A stretch of DNA of 64,000 nt from Kordia antarctica (GTDB lineage Bacteria > Bacteroidota > Bacteroidia > Flavobacteriales > Flavobacteriaceae): contig NZ_CP019288.1 in NCBI RefSeq assembly GCF_009901525.1, forward strand, positions 2,695,501 through 2,759,500, in the 5' to 3' direction. Shown piece after piece: positions 35,129 to 43,688 of the stretch; positions within the stretch are counted from its first letter, which is position 1; each line of letters opens with the position of its first letter. Below the pieces are notes generated by a model. That model worked only from the letters and a program-made list of their open reading frames with translations, was not told the origin of the DNA and searched no databases. Position numbers and translations under genes: made by a program.

Positions 35129-35552
35129 TAAATTCATATCACATAGAGCGCCTGAAACAGCAGCAATACTCAAAACAATTCCGGGTTCGGCTTTGCGTTG
35201 GGGCATGTTTTTCATGAGCTTACTTGTGGCGCTAGTCATATATGCAAGTATCCATTTAATCTACTTTGACTATGATGAAGAAATTGACGTTTATCAAATT
35301 GACTCAAAGAACTTACGCATCAATCAACTTACACTTAAAAGTAAAGACTTAAATAAGATCACACACATTTCGATAGGAAATCAAACATTAAAAAAAGATA
35401 AAGATTTTCAATTCATTATGGTACCTGAAAAACCAATCGTTATAGAATTTCTCACGTATAGGTTAGATTTAAAAAAAGAAAATGAATTCAAAATTAAAAT
35501 TCAAAAGAAAGAGAGTTTATCCAAAATCATAATTGGGGATTTATTTAATTAA
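35118..35552 (+). CDS. Reduced HlyD-like adaptor protein
   Basis: The 144-aa protein starts with the segment seen at the N-terminus of flavobacterial HlyD-type adaptors of bacteriocin exporters (SHRAPETAAILKTIPGSALRWG). One membrane helix (about 28-50) and an ~95-residue periplasmic part of beta strands and Lys-rich turns follow. The coiled-coil hairpin and most of the barrel-sandwich core of a 400-residue HlyD protein are missing, but the gene is intact with a normal stop. It could be a shortened accessory subunit. It overlaps the exporter gene by 11 nt, so translation is coupled. Confidence 0.65.
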   Translation: MDRNKFISHRAPETAAILKTIPGSALRWGMFFMSLLVALVIYASIHLIYFDYDEEIDVYQIDSKNLRINQLTLKSKDLNKITHISIGNQTLKKDKDFQFIMVPEKPIVIEFLTYRLDLKKENEFKIKIQKKESLSKIIIGDLFN

Positions 35553-35578
35553 TTTTTCCAAAAAATATTTTCTGAACA

Positions 35579-35722
35579 ATCCTAAAACAAGTTCACAGTT
35601 TTTATATAAATTAAGTCAGAGAAGTTAACTTCTGTGTTTTTTTACCTCACACAAAAATTAGTGTTTGAAAGTTAGTACTTCAATGAGGTATTTTATCATT
35701 TTCACAATTTCCAATGAATTAA
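35579..35722. repeat. Dispersed ~135-bp intergenic repeat, copy 2
   Basis: It is similar to 1851-1990 and shares the 14-bp palindrome AGAAGTTAACTTCT (35620-35633) and the segments around it in the same order. It starts 26 nt after the last island gene. Confidence 0.65.
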
Positions 35723-35771
35723 TAAAGAACAATAATGGCTCAACACAATAATTTGATTTTTTCAATGAATA

Positions 35772-35797
35772 GATACTTATAAAAGATACTTTTTTTC
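35772..35797 (+). repeat. Paired GATACTT motif near right island end
   Basis: GATACTTATAAAAGATACTTT resembles the motif at 27039-27062; a weaker form (GATACAGATAAAAGATGG) lies outside the left boundary near 26691. The last one sits at the same distance from its tRNA end as this copy, so the right end and the left flank are related. Confidence 0.35.
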
Positions 35798-35950
35798 AGT
35801 ACTTAATATAGCATTTCGGTCATTTTAAAGCGTAAATAGAATGTATTTAATTGATTTTCAATAGATTAAAATTATTCATTTTCTAATTTAGGGAAGTGAC
35901 CTCTAGGTGGCATTTTACACCATTTTTCATCAAATAGAGACCTATATAAA

Positions 35951-35980
35951 CGAAAAAAGCACTGAAAACCAGTGCTTTAT
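35951..35980 (-). terminator. Terminator of tRNA-Met
   Basis: AAAGCACTG and CAGTGCTTT form a perfect stem with A/T tracts immediately after the tRNA 3' end on the minus strand. If the island model is right, this terminator was brought in by the element. Confidence 0.7.
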
Positions 35981-36057
<77 letters not shown>

Positions 36058-36116
36058 GCTATTGGATTGCAAATATACAATCATTTTTAATTCTAGCAAG
36101 AAAAAAATAAACTTTT

Positions 36117-36299
36117 TTATTGTTCTATGTTTTGTGCATCAAAACCCATGATAATTCCGTCTTCACTTTGTACGCTTAACTCAATCGGGTTGCAGCAAAC
36201 TTCGCAGTCTTCAATGTACTTTTGTTCGCGCACAGAAGTGTCAATTAGCATAGATATTTCTTCCCAACAATAGGGACATTGAAAAAAATGTTCGTTCAT
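36117..36299 (-). CDS. CPXCG-motif zinc-ribbon-like small protein
   Basis: The 60-aa protein has CPYC near residue 8 and CEVCCNP near 33, a four-Cys zinc ribbon of the CPXCG family. It ends just before the tRNA-Met and begins 1 nt after the ABC-F stop, so it is the last gene of a two-gene unit. Its role is unknown in the family. Confidence 0.85.
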   Translation of the reverse strand: MNEHFFQCPYCWEEISMLIDTSVREQKYIEDCEVCCNPIELSVQSEDGIIMGFDAQNIEQ

Positions 36300-36300
36300 A

Positions 36301-38214
36301 TCAGCTTAATTTGTCCATTTGTTCTTGTAAATTTTCCCAATTAGTCATGAAAGTTTCTAATTTTTTCTTTTTCCCTTGGTAACTATCAAAAAAATTAGGC
36401 TTCGCAATAGTTGCTTCATAATTGGCAGCCAACTCAATATCAATGTCTTTGATTTCTTTTTCTAAGTCAGAAATGTTACGTTCTACTTTGTTTAGTTTGT
36501 TGCTAAGTGATTTTTGCTTTTTCTGCGCTTCATACGATTGCTTTGTATCTTCTGTTTTAACGACTTCTTGCTTAACAACCGTACGTTTTTCAACTTCGCG
36601 CATGTTTGCCAATTTTCGTTCCTCCAAGTAATAATTAATATCACCCAAATATTCTTTTATCTTCTGATCTTTAAATTCATAAACTTTGTTGGTTAATCCT
36701 TGTAAAAAGTCACGATCATGCGAAACCAGAATTAATGTTCCTTCAAATTTTTCCATTGCTTTTTTAAGCACGTTTTTAGATTTGATATCTAAGTGATTTG
36801 TTGGCTCATCCATCACTAATACATTGAAAGGTTGCAACAACATTTTGCACAACGCCAAACGGTTTCGTTCGCCTCCAGAAAGTACCTTTACTTTTTTCTC
36901 CGCTTCTTCACCTCTAAATAAGAAAGCGCCGAGCATATCGCGTACTTTTGGGCGAGTTTTTTCGTCAGCCGCTTCAATCATAGTTTCCTCCACAGTCAAT
37001 TCGCCATCTAAATATTCAGCCTGATTTTGCGCAAAGTATCCAATTTGCACATTGTGACCTAAATCCAACGTTCCGTCATGCGGAATTTCATTGACAATAA
37101 TTTTTGCTAAGGTTGATTTTCCTTGCCCATTTTGACCAACAAACGCAATTTTACTGCTTCTTTCAACAAATAAATCAATCGTAGTTAAAACCTGCTTTTC
37201 GCCATAATGTTTCGAGATTTTTCTACCTTCTAACACTACTTTTCCAGGTTGAACCGATATAGGAAACTGAATCGACATCACAGCATTGTCATCTCCATCA
37301 ACTTCAATACGATCTATTTTTTCTAGTTTTTTGATAAGCGATTGCGCCATCGTAGCTTTGGAAGCTTTGGCTCTAAATTTTTCAATTAACTTTTCCGTAT
37401 GTTGAATGTGCTTTTCTTGATTTTTTTGAGTCGCTAATTGCTGCTCGCGAAGTTCTTCACGTAATATTAAATATTTTGAATAGGGTTTGTTGTAATCGTA
37501 GATTCTTCCCAAGGAAATTTCAATCGTTCTATTCGTAACGTTATCTAGAAACATTTTATCGTGCGAAACAATAATGACTACGCCAGGAAACGTTTTTAAG
37601 AACTGTTCCAACCAAATGATAGATTCTATGTCTAAATGGTTTGTTGGCTCATCTAAAAGTAAGACATCGTTTTTTTGAAGTAAAAGTTTTGCCAACTCAA
37701 TTCGCATCCGCCAACCACCCGAAAATGTATCTGTTTTTTTGTCAAAATCTTCTCGTTTGAAACCTAATCCTTGCAAAACTCTTTCTGTATCACCTTTGTA
37801 ATTATATCCGCCTAAGATTTCATAACGCGTTGTATTTTCGCTTAAATCTATAATGAGCTGATTATACGATTCGGTGTCATAATCGGTTCGTTCAGAAAGT
37901 TGATGATTTGTATGATCGATCTTGAGTTCTATTTCACGAATTTCCTCAAAAGCTTCATAGCTTTCATCCAAAACAGTACGTCCTTGCGTAAATTCAATAT
38001 CTTGTTTTAAGAAACCAATTTCAACATCTTTATCTGTCGAAATTACACCTTCATCGGGTTCGTTTTCTTTGGCAAGAATTTTTAGAAGCGTAGATTTCCC
38101 TGCGCCATTTTTCCCAATTAGTCCAACGCTGTCGCCAGCATTTAAACGGAAAGCAATGTCTTTGAATAAGTATGTTCCGCCAAAAGCAACGGCAATGTTA
38201 TGAATATTAATCAT
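36301..38214 (-). CDS. ABC-F family ATPase (Uup-like)
   Basis: The start at 38214 (MINIHNIAV) is preferred over an ATG 6 nt upstream. The 637-aa soluble protein has two ABC domains. The first has GKNGAGKSTL and SGGWRMRIELA. A charged linker of about 80 residues follows, then GQNGQGKSTL, LSGGERNRLAL and MDEPTNHLD, with a C-terminal coiled coil (about 545-637). There are no membrane segments. ABC-F proteins act on the ribosome; the Uup-type C-terminal coiled coil points to the Uup subfamily rather than EttA. Confidence 0.92.
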   Translation of the reverse strand: MINIHNIAVAFGGTYLFKDIAFRLNAGDSVGLIGKNGAGKSTLLKILAKENEPDEGVISTDKDVEIGFLKQDIEFTQGRTVLDESYEAFEEIREIELKIDHTNHQLSERTDYDTESYNQLIIDLSENTTRYEILGGYNYKGDTERVLQGLGFKREDFDKKTDTFSGGWRMRIELAKLLLQKNDVLLLDEPTNHLDIESIIWLEQFLKTFPGVVIIVSHDKMFLDNVTNRTIEISLGRIYDYNKPYSKYLILREELREQQLATQKNQEKHIQHTEKLIEKFRAKASKATMAQSLIKKLEKIDRIEVDGDDNAVMSIQFPISVQPGKVVLEGRKISKHYGEKQVLTTIDLFVERSSKIAFVGQNGQGKSTLAKIIVNEIPHDGTLDLGHNVQIGYFAQNQAEYLDGELTVEETMIEAADEKTRPKVRDMLGAFLFRGEEAEKKVKVLSGGERNRLALCKMLLQPFNVLVMDEPTNHLDIKSKNVLKKAMEKFEGTLILVSHDRDFLQGLTNKVYEFKDQKIKEYLGDINYYLEERKLANMREVEKRTVVKQEVVKTEDTKQSYEAQKKQKSLSNKLNKVERNISDLEKEIKDIDIELAANYEATIAKPNFFDSYQGKKKKLETFMTNWENLQEQMDKLS

Positions 38215-38254
38215 GTGCATGACAAAAGTTACAGTTTTTATAGAATGGAAGCCT

Positions 38255-38262
38255 TACTTTTG
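38255..38262 (+). promoter_or_regulatory. Bacteroidota -7 box for the DUF983 gene
   Basis: TACTTTTG fits TAnnTTTG and lies 38 nt before the chosen start at 38300. It would leave almost no leader for the earlier in-frame start at 38276, which supports the later start. Confidence 0.5.
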
Positions 38263-38299
38263 TATTTAGTAAAACTTGATATTTAATTTATTTTTGCAA

Positions 38300-38689
38300 A
38301 TGTTAAAAAAAGGATCGAAATTATATAGTATTTTAACGGGAACTTGTCCAAAATGTCATAATGAACGCATGTATGAGGTAAAAAACCCTTATAAGCTTGC
38401 CTATATTTTGAAAATGCATGAAAAATGTTCGCATTGTGGAACTCGTTATAAGATTGAACCTTCTTTTTTTTATGGCGCTATGTATGTGAGTTATGGTGTT
38501 GGAATTGGGTTTGCTTTTGCAGCATTTTTTGTTTCTCGATATCTTTTTGGCACTACTTTATTGACTTCTTTTTTCGCAATTATGGGAACACTGATTTTCT
38601 TTATGCCTATAATTATGCGGTTGTCACGAAATATTTGGATTAATCTTTTTATGTCTTACGACAAGAATTTGGATGAGAAGCGTGATTAG
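38300..38689 (+). CDS. DUF983 family membrane protein
   Basis: The start at 38300 (MLKKGSKLYSIL) is used; an in-frame ATG 24 nt upstream adds only a hydrophobic tail. The 129-aa protein has a zinc-ribbon-like pair CPKC and CSHCGTRY (about 16-50), then two membrane helices (about 60-82 and 88-108), the DUF983 layout. Function is unestablished. It is divergent from the ABC-F gene. Confidence 0.85.
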   Translation: MLKKGSKLYSILTGTCPKCHNERMYEVKNPYKLAYILKMHEKCSHCGTRYKIEPSFFYGAMYVSYGVGIGFAFAAFFVSRYLFGTTLLTSFFAIMGTLIFFMPIIMRLSRNIWINLFMSYDKNLDEKRD

Positions 38690-38776
38690 TTAACGCGAGT
38701 TCGATACAGCTTCAAAAAAAATATTCAGATCTCTTCAAGTAAATTTCGAATTAAATATCTCATTATTAGTTTTTTA

Positions 38777-39025
38777 TTTTCTTTTCTTTGCTCGCACAAA
38801 GAATACTGAATCAAGTTCAGCACAGGCGTCAACAAAAGAAAGTGCGCTTTTCCAGAGGTATTTTTAGTTTTTCTTTTTGAAAAAAACTAAAACCGCATGA
38901 ATTTTTCTAAATTTTTTAGTTCACGGTTTTCTATTTTATATTAAGGAGTTCATGAATCTTCGATTTCCAAGGATTCGAAAATTCTTAACGAAAAATGTCT
39001 GCTACACTGCGGAAAAGAATCCGTT
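38777..39025 (-). repeat. 3'-UTR-associated dispersed repeat, copy B
   Basis: It matches copies at 23471-23665 and 52785-52985, with about 50 extra bases in the middle (around 38920-38965). The hairpin arms TTTTTAGTTTTT / AAAAACTAAAA are kept although the loop differs. It begins about 28 nt after the stop of the oxidase gene at 39053. Confidence 0.8.
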
Positions 39026-39052
39026 ACGAGTTATTTCTATGTCAAATTTAGA

Positions 39053-40126
39053 TTAATTGATCTTATTATTTGAAACTTTAGGTTGCATATGTTCAAAGCG
39101 TTTGATGTCAATTTCGGTTGGCAATGCTGCTTGATGCGTTAGATGGTTATAGAGTTGTTTTGCAACCGTTGGACCAATCATGACGCCACGCGTTCCTAAA
39201 CCGTTTAAAATAGCTATTTGCGAATGATTTGGATGAATTCCAACTAAAGGTCTTCTATCTACAACTGTTGGACGAATTCCTGCAACTTGATCTATAATTT
39301 CATAATCGCAATTGATGAGTTTTGATAGTTTTTCTACCAATTCCGCTTTTGCTTCTTCCGTAATTGCATGTGTTTTGTCTTTCCAATCGTACGTTGCGCC
39401 AACACTGTAAATATCATTTCCTTGTGGAATTAAGAAAACGGATGATTTGGATACATAGTCTAAATTCAGATTTGGCGCTTTTATCATGAGTAATTCGCCT
39501 TTAGATCCTTTTAGTGGCAAGTAACTGAAATATGGATTGAGGTTGACTCCAAAACCTTCGCAAAAAATAATTTTCTTGGCTTTTATGTTTTGATAGCGAA
39601 CCGAATTTTCATCCATAATTAGATCGATATATTGAAAACGCTCTTTCCGTAACACATTTTCACTTTCTAAATATTCGCGATATGCTTTGAGTAATTTTTT
39701 TGTGTTGATTCTGCCTGTTTTTTTTACTCTTCCAAGAGAGAAAGGTGCATTTAGAGATTTATTCGTGTTTACGACCAGCTTTGTGTCTAAGTATTTTGAG
39801 AGTTTTGGCTTGTCGGAAGCTTCAAACCACATATTTTGTTCTTCTACGGCAGTAAATCGTCGCATGACTGCTAGCTTTTCATCAAATTTTACGCCTAGTT
39901 TTTGTTCTAAGGCATTGTAAAAAGGCAACGCAATTGCTAGTTGTTCATCAGCATTCCAAGTTAGTGTAAATCGTTTTAGAATGACTGGATTGTACAATCC
40001 GCCAGCAACCGTAGACGATTGTTGAGAGTTGTCTTCATATACAATAAACGTTTTTCCATCCGCTTCTAATTCTTCGCAGAAAGCAATTCCAGCTAAACCT
40101 AATCCGACAATTATATAATCTACCAT
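39053..40126 (-). CDS. FAD-dependent oxidoreductase, DAO family
   Basis: The 357-aa protein has the dinucleotide-binding motif DYIIVGLGLAGIAFCEEL (residues 3-20), STVAGGLYNPVILKR, and the closing GIRPTVVDRRPLVGIHP and NGLGTRGVMIGP of D-amino-acid-oxidase-like enzymes. The substrate cannot be told. There is no signal peptide. A TATTTTTG -7-like box at 40133-40140 is only 6 nt before the start, so the transcript may be leaderless. Confidence 0.82.
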   Translation of the reverse strand: MVDYIIVGLGLAGIAFCEELEADGKTFIVYEDNSQQSSTVAGGLYNPVILKRFTLTWNADEQLAIALPFYNALEQKLGVKFDEKLAVMRRFTAVEEQNMWFEASDKPKLSKYLDTKLVVNTNKSLNAPFSLGRVKKTGRINTKKLLKAYREYLESENVLRKERFQYIDLIMDENSVRYQNIKAKKIIFCEGFGVNLNPYFSYLPLKGSKGELLMIKAPNLNLDYVSKSSVFLIPQGNDIYSVGATYDWKDKTHAITEEAKAELVEKLSKLINCDYEIIDQVAGIRPTVVDRRPLVGIHPNHSQIAILNGLGTRGVMIGPTVAKQLYNHLTHQAALPTEIDIKRFEHMQPKVSNNKIN

Positions 40127-40379
40127 AAGTGCAAAAATAAAAGGTATTGATCTTAAGACAAGTTTTGAAGTGAAAAAAAATGAATTCCTTCTGTTTGATT
40201 TTAAGATGTTATTGTTAGAAAAGTTAATTCAACTTACAATTTTAAACATGTATTGAAATTAAATCAATAGTAATTCAGAATTTTATTTTTCTAATTTCCA
40301 AGGATTATGCGAAACTGAATCAAGTTCAGTTTGACGAAATTTATACTTTCAGAGAACCTATAGTACAACTTTCACTAAA

Positions 40380-40414
40380 CGAAAAAACGCCCACTGAATA
40401 GTGAGCGTTTTTTG
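40380..40414 (-). terminator. Terminator of the gldKLMN operon
   Basis: ACGCCCACT and AGTGAGCGT (one mismatch) with A6 and T6 tracts, about 20 nt after the gldN stop. Confidence 0.85.
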
Positions 40415-40433
40415 TATTGTTATGTTATGAATT

Positions 40434-41327
40434 TTAGTAATTCCACATGTCTTGTTCTTTTCCTCTGATCTTTTCTTTGATTCGTTCAGATTCTAATAAC
40501 TGCATGAGTGAATTTTCTCTTACATATTCTCTTACGCGTCGATCTCCTTGTACGTTTTCTTCTTTGTAGATCAATCCATTAAAACGTCTGGCGTTTAACA
40601 AGTGATCGTACGATAAAGGTTTCGCTGCATTTCGATCGTTGAATGCTTTGGCGCTGTGTAATATTTCACGAACGTCTGGATAGAATACCCAAAATAGTTC
40701 AATTAAATCTTGTTGACCATCTTGATCTATAAATTGCACATCTGGTGCTACTGGAGCAATGGCTAGCAATCTATATTTTAATTCTCCTTGACGTTTGTCA
40801 AAATACCAAACTCCTTTTACGTGGTATTCTTCAATATCGGCAGATGTTAAGTCTCTTACTTCAATGTATTCATCAGAGAGTTTTTCTCCTCTGTTTAATT
40901 GATCGAAACCAGCATCTAAGGTATCTATTTTACGTAAACTATTTTTGATGTTTTCATACGTACGAACTTCTGTAAAGTTTCCGTCTGCGTATACTTTTGC
41001 AATGTTTTTGTTTTTAACATTTTTTAGAAGTATATCGTATAAAGAACGTCTGTCAGCACGCATACCAATTGTATCTATTGGATAGTACAAAGGGAAATTT
41101 ACTCTTTCATCAAGGTCAATGATTTCCCATGTAGTAGCTGACCAAAGAATATCTCTATCGTCTACATATCCGTAAGGTAATGGACCATCGTTATCTGCAT
41201 CTTTTTGCGCTTGCGTTTTTTTTCCTATTTCTACAGGATCTTTAGCATTCAATAAATTTGCTTGCCCAAGTATTGTTCCTGTGATTAGGAACGCAAATGC
41301 TGCTGTAAATAAACCTTTCCAATTCAT
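40434..41327 (-). CDS. gldN: GldN, type IX secretion / gliding protein
   Basis: The 297-aa periplasmic protein has a signal peptide (LITGTILGQA, cleaved near residue 22). The GldN sequence pattern is clear (DDRDILWSATTWEIIDLDERVNFPLYYP near 55-82; LIELFWVFYPDVREILH near 215). GldN forms with GldK the outer-membrane-associated rings of the type IX secretion system (PorN-PorK). It is the last gene of gldK-L-M-N. Confidence 0.96.
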   Translation of the reverse strand: MNWKGLFTAAFAFLITGTILGQANLLNAKDPVEIGKKTQAQKDADNDGPLPYGYVDDRDILWSATTWEIIDLDERVNFPLYYPIDTIGMRADRRSLYDILLKNVKNKNIAKVYADGNFTEVRTYENIKNSLRKIDTLDAGFDQLNRGEKLSDEYIEVRDLTSADIEEYHVKGVWYFDKRQGELKYRLLAIAPVAPDVQFIDQDGQQDLIELFWVFYPDVREILHSAKAFNDRNAAKPLSYDHLLNARRFNGLIYKEENVQGDRRVREYVRENSLMQLLESERIKEKIRGKEQDMWNY

Positions 41328-41347
41328 AACAAATGTTTTAATAATTT

Positions 41348-42910
41348 TTAGTTTGTAATTTCAATAATTACCGGTGCTACTCTTTTAATAAGCGGCCCAC
41401 TACTTTTAGCCTTAATGTTAAGGATTTGTACTGTTTGGCCTCTTTTTGCTCTGTTTAAAGCATTTTGAGCTCTTGAATCTAACTTACTACCATTCACCGT
41501 AATTGTTGGTTGTCCTGGCACTTTGAAGTCAAATTGTGTAACTCTCAATGGTAAATCAAAATCAAAATCATCTAATTTCGCTTGTACTGTTCCTTTCGCA
41601 ACACCAGATTTACTCATTTTAGTGGATCCTGCAACTCCTCTGAAATATCCTGTTGGTGCAGGAATTTCTTTAATTCTAAATGTAGCTTTATCACCAGTAC
41701 TAGAACCGTCGTCTAATTTTGCAGTCACATTGATGGTAACACTTGTTCCTGATTGAGGCTTCATGTTATATTTTCCACTACCTGACATTTTTGTTAATCC
41801 TGCAGCATTTGCAGTTACTTTGTTATCAGAAACACCTGCAAATGATATTGTCATTGGATTATCAACTCCACGATAAACAACGTTCATTTTATCAGCAGAA
41901 ATTGTTGCTGAATTAGGTTTTGGAACTACTACATAATTACCAGTAATAGGAATTTTTAGTTCTTTGTTGTTTTCAATAAATGTAAACTCACCTTTGATTT
42001 CGTGCTCACCTACATTTCCAACATTAAAATCTAGCGTTGCTGCTCCACTTTCGTCAATAGATTCAGATAAGTTGATTTCGCTTCCTTGTACAACTAATTT
42101 TGTTGGTGGAACGTTTGCATATTTACCGATTACTACTTTTCCTTGGAATTTTTCTCCCGCAAAGAAAGCAGACTTATCAGCTAATATAATTGCTTGATAA
42201 TTGTTTAATGTTGTAGCATCAGTTACAATATTTCCTAAGAATAGACTGAACATGTTTGCCTCATTAACTTTAATGTCATTTTGCATTGCCGTTAATTTCG
42301 TATATGATGCGATTGCTGGAAAACCTTGATAGTTATATGCTAACCAATCAATTTCTTTACCATCGTTATTTTCTACTTTATCAGTACTGAATGTTTTTTC
42401 AAAAGCTTCCGCTCTACCTCTATAACTTTCATCAGTAGCAAGAATCGTTTGAATTTTAACTTTGTATTCTTCAATTTTAGCCATCACTTCTTGACCTGTT
42501 GTAGTCAATCTGTCACCTGTAAACCAAGCTTCGTCTAAAATATCAGTTTTATCCATTTCTTCAAAAGGAAGTTTTCCAGTTTCGTCAACTTCATATCCAC
42601 CTTCTCTTAAAAGTTCTACTTTTAAAGTTTCAAGGTATGCATATAAGTTATCAGAAGCGATCTTTACTTGTTGCGCTTTTGCCGCAGGCGATTTAAATTC
42701 CTTTGGATTTTCTGCTGCTTTTGTTTTCAGCTCTAATAATAATCTATCATTTCTATCAATGGTTGCCTCATTTGCATCCGCAAACTTTGCTTCCATTAAT
42801 CCGAAAGCTGAAAGTACTTCTTTTGACATATTCATTGCCATCATTGCGATGAAAACTAAATACATCAAGTTAATCATTTTCTGCCTTGCAGATAATTTTC
42901 CTCCTGCCAT
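41348..42910 (-). CDS. gldM: GldM, type IX secretion motor protein
   Basis: The 520-aa protein has an N-terminal helix with the motif RQKMINLMYLVFIAMMAMNMS (10-30), the single membrane segment that sits inside the GldL ring. A long periplasmic part follows with four Ig-like domains (about 35-515; D2 to D4 have repeated beta-strand patterns). GldL/GldM use the proton gradient to drive secretion and gliding. Confidence 0.97.
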   Translation of the reverse strand: MAGGKLSARQKMINLMYLVFIAMMAMNMSKEVLSAFGLMEAKFADANEATIDRNDRLLLELKTKAAENPKEFKSPAAKAQQVKIASDNLYAYLETLKVELLREGGYEVDETGKLPFEEMDKTDILDEAWFTGDRLTTTGQEVMAKIEEYKVKIQTILATDESYRGRAEAFEKTFSTDKVENNDGKEIDWLAYNYQGFPAIASYTKLTAMQNDIKVNEANMFSLFLGNIVTDATTLNNYQAIILADKSAFFAGEKFQGKVVIGKYANVPPTKLVVQGSEINLSESIDESGAATLDFNVGNVGEHEIKGEFTFIENNKELKIPITGNYVVVPKPNSATISADKMNVVYRGVDNPMTISFAGVSDNKVTANAAGLTKMSGSGKYNMKPQSGTSVTINVTAKLDDGSSTGDKATFRIKEIPAPTGYFRGVAGSTKMSKSGVAKGTVQAKLDDFDFDLPLRVTQFDFKVPGQPTITVNGSKLDSRAQNALNRAKRGQTVQILNIKAKSSGPLIKRVAPVIIEITN

Positions 42911-42964
42911 TTCTAATTAGTTTTTTTGGTTAATTTGTTTTGTTGAATTAAATTATAATCCTAA

Positions 42965-43600
42965 TTAGTTTTTGTTCATTGCAGATAACATTCCACCATA
43001 CACACCATTTAATGATGATAGGTTTGATGCTAAAGACTGCATTTGATCTTTTAATTTTGTAGCATTTTCAGCAGCTTCTTCATTAATCACCGTTTGACGA
43101 CTAGCGCTTTCCATTTGCACTTTATAAAGACTGTTTAAAGATTCCATTTGTGCAGCAGCTAAAGACATTTCTTGGCTGTATTTCTTAGTAGAAGAAATTG
43201 CATCAACTGTTGGAGAGATACTTTTTGCAGCTCCTTCAAAGTTACGAATGCTAGTTCCTAGGCTAGCCATTAATTCGCTGTCTATTTTAGCATCTTTTAA
43301 TAAGTTATCTAATTTCTTTGATAATATTCCTTCTGCATCAGTAGCTTCTGCATCTTTTTTAGCTTTTGCTTTCATAGAACCTCCTGATAATTCAGGATAT
43401 ACTAATGACCAGTCTAATTCGTTTGTTTGCCTTTCAAAGGCAGAATAAGTAAATACGAGTGCTTCTACAATCATTCCTACGGTCAAAATTTCACTTCCAT
43501 AAGGCCAGTGTTGAATTTTAAATAATGCTCCTACAATTACAATTGCTGCTCCAAGTCCATATACCATGTTCGTCAGCGTGATCTTGCCATTCTTTGCCAT
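42965..43600 (-). CDS. gldL: GldL, type IX secretion motor protein
   Basis: The 211-aa protein has two membrane helices (about 12-30 and 38-58; LGAAIVIVGALFKIQHWPYG carries a conserved charged/His region) and a cytoplasmic helical tail with coiled-coil character (about 90-205). It forms the pentameric stator around GldM. Confidence 0.96.
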   Translation of the reverse strand: MAKNGKITLTNMVYGLGAAIVIVGALFKIQHWPYGSEILTVGMIVEALVFTYSAFERQTNELDWSLVYPELSGGSMKAKAKKDAEATDAEGILSKKLDNLLKDAKIDSELMASLGTSIRNFEGAAKSISPTVDAISSTKKYSQEMSLAAAQMESLNSLYKVQMESASRQTVINEEAAENATKLKDQMQSLASNLSSLNGVYGGMLSAMNKN

Positions 43601-43688
43601 AATAATCTAATTTTTAGTTTAGTGTTTAGTTAATAAAGTTTAAGTATTGGGATAACCGTGGTTTAAATTTTAGTATTTTTAGTTTTTA

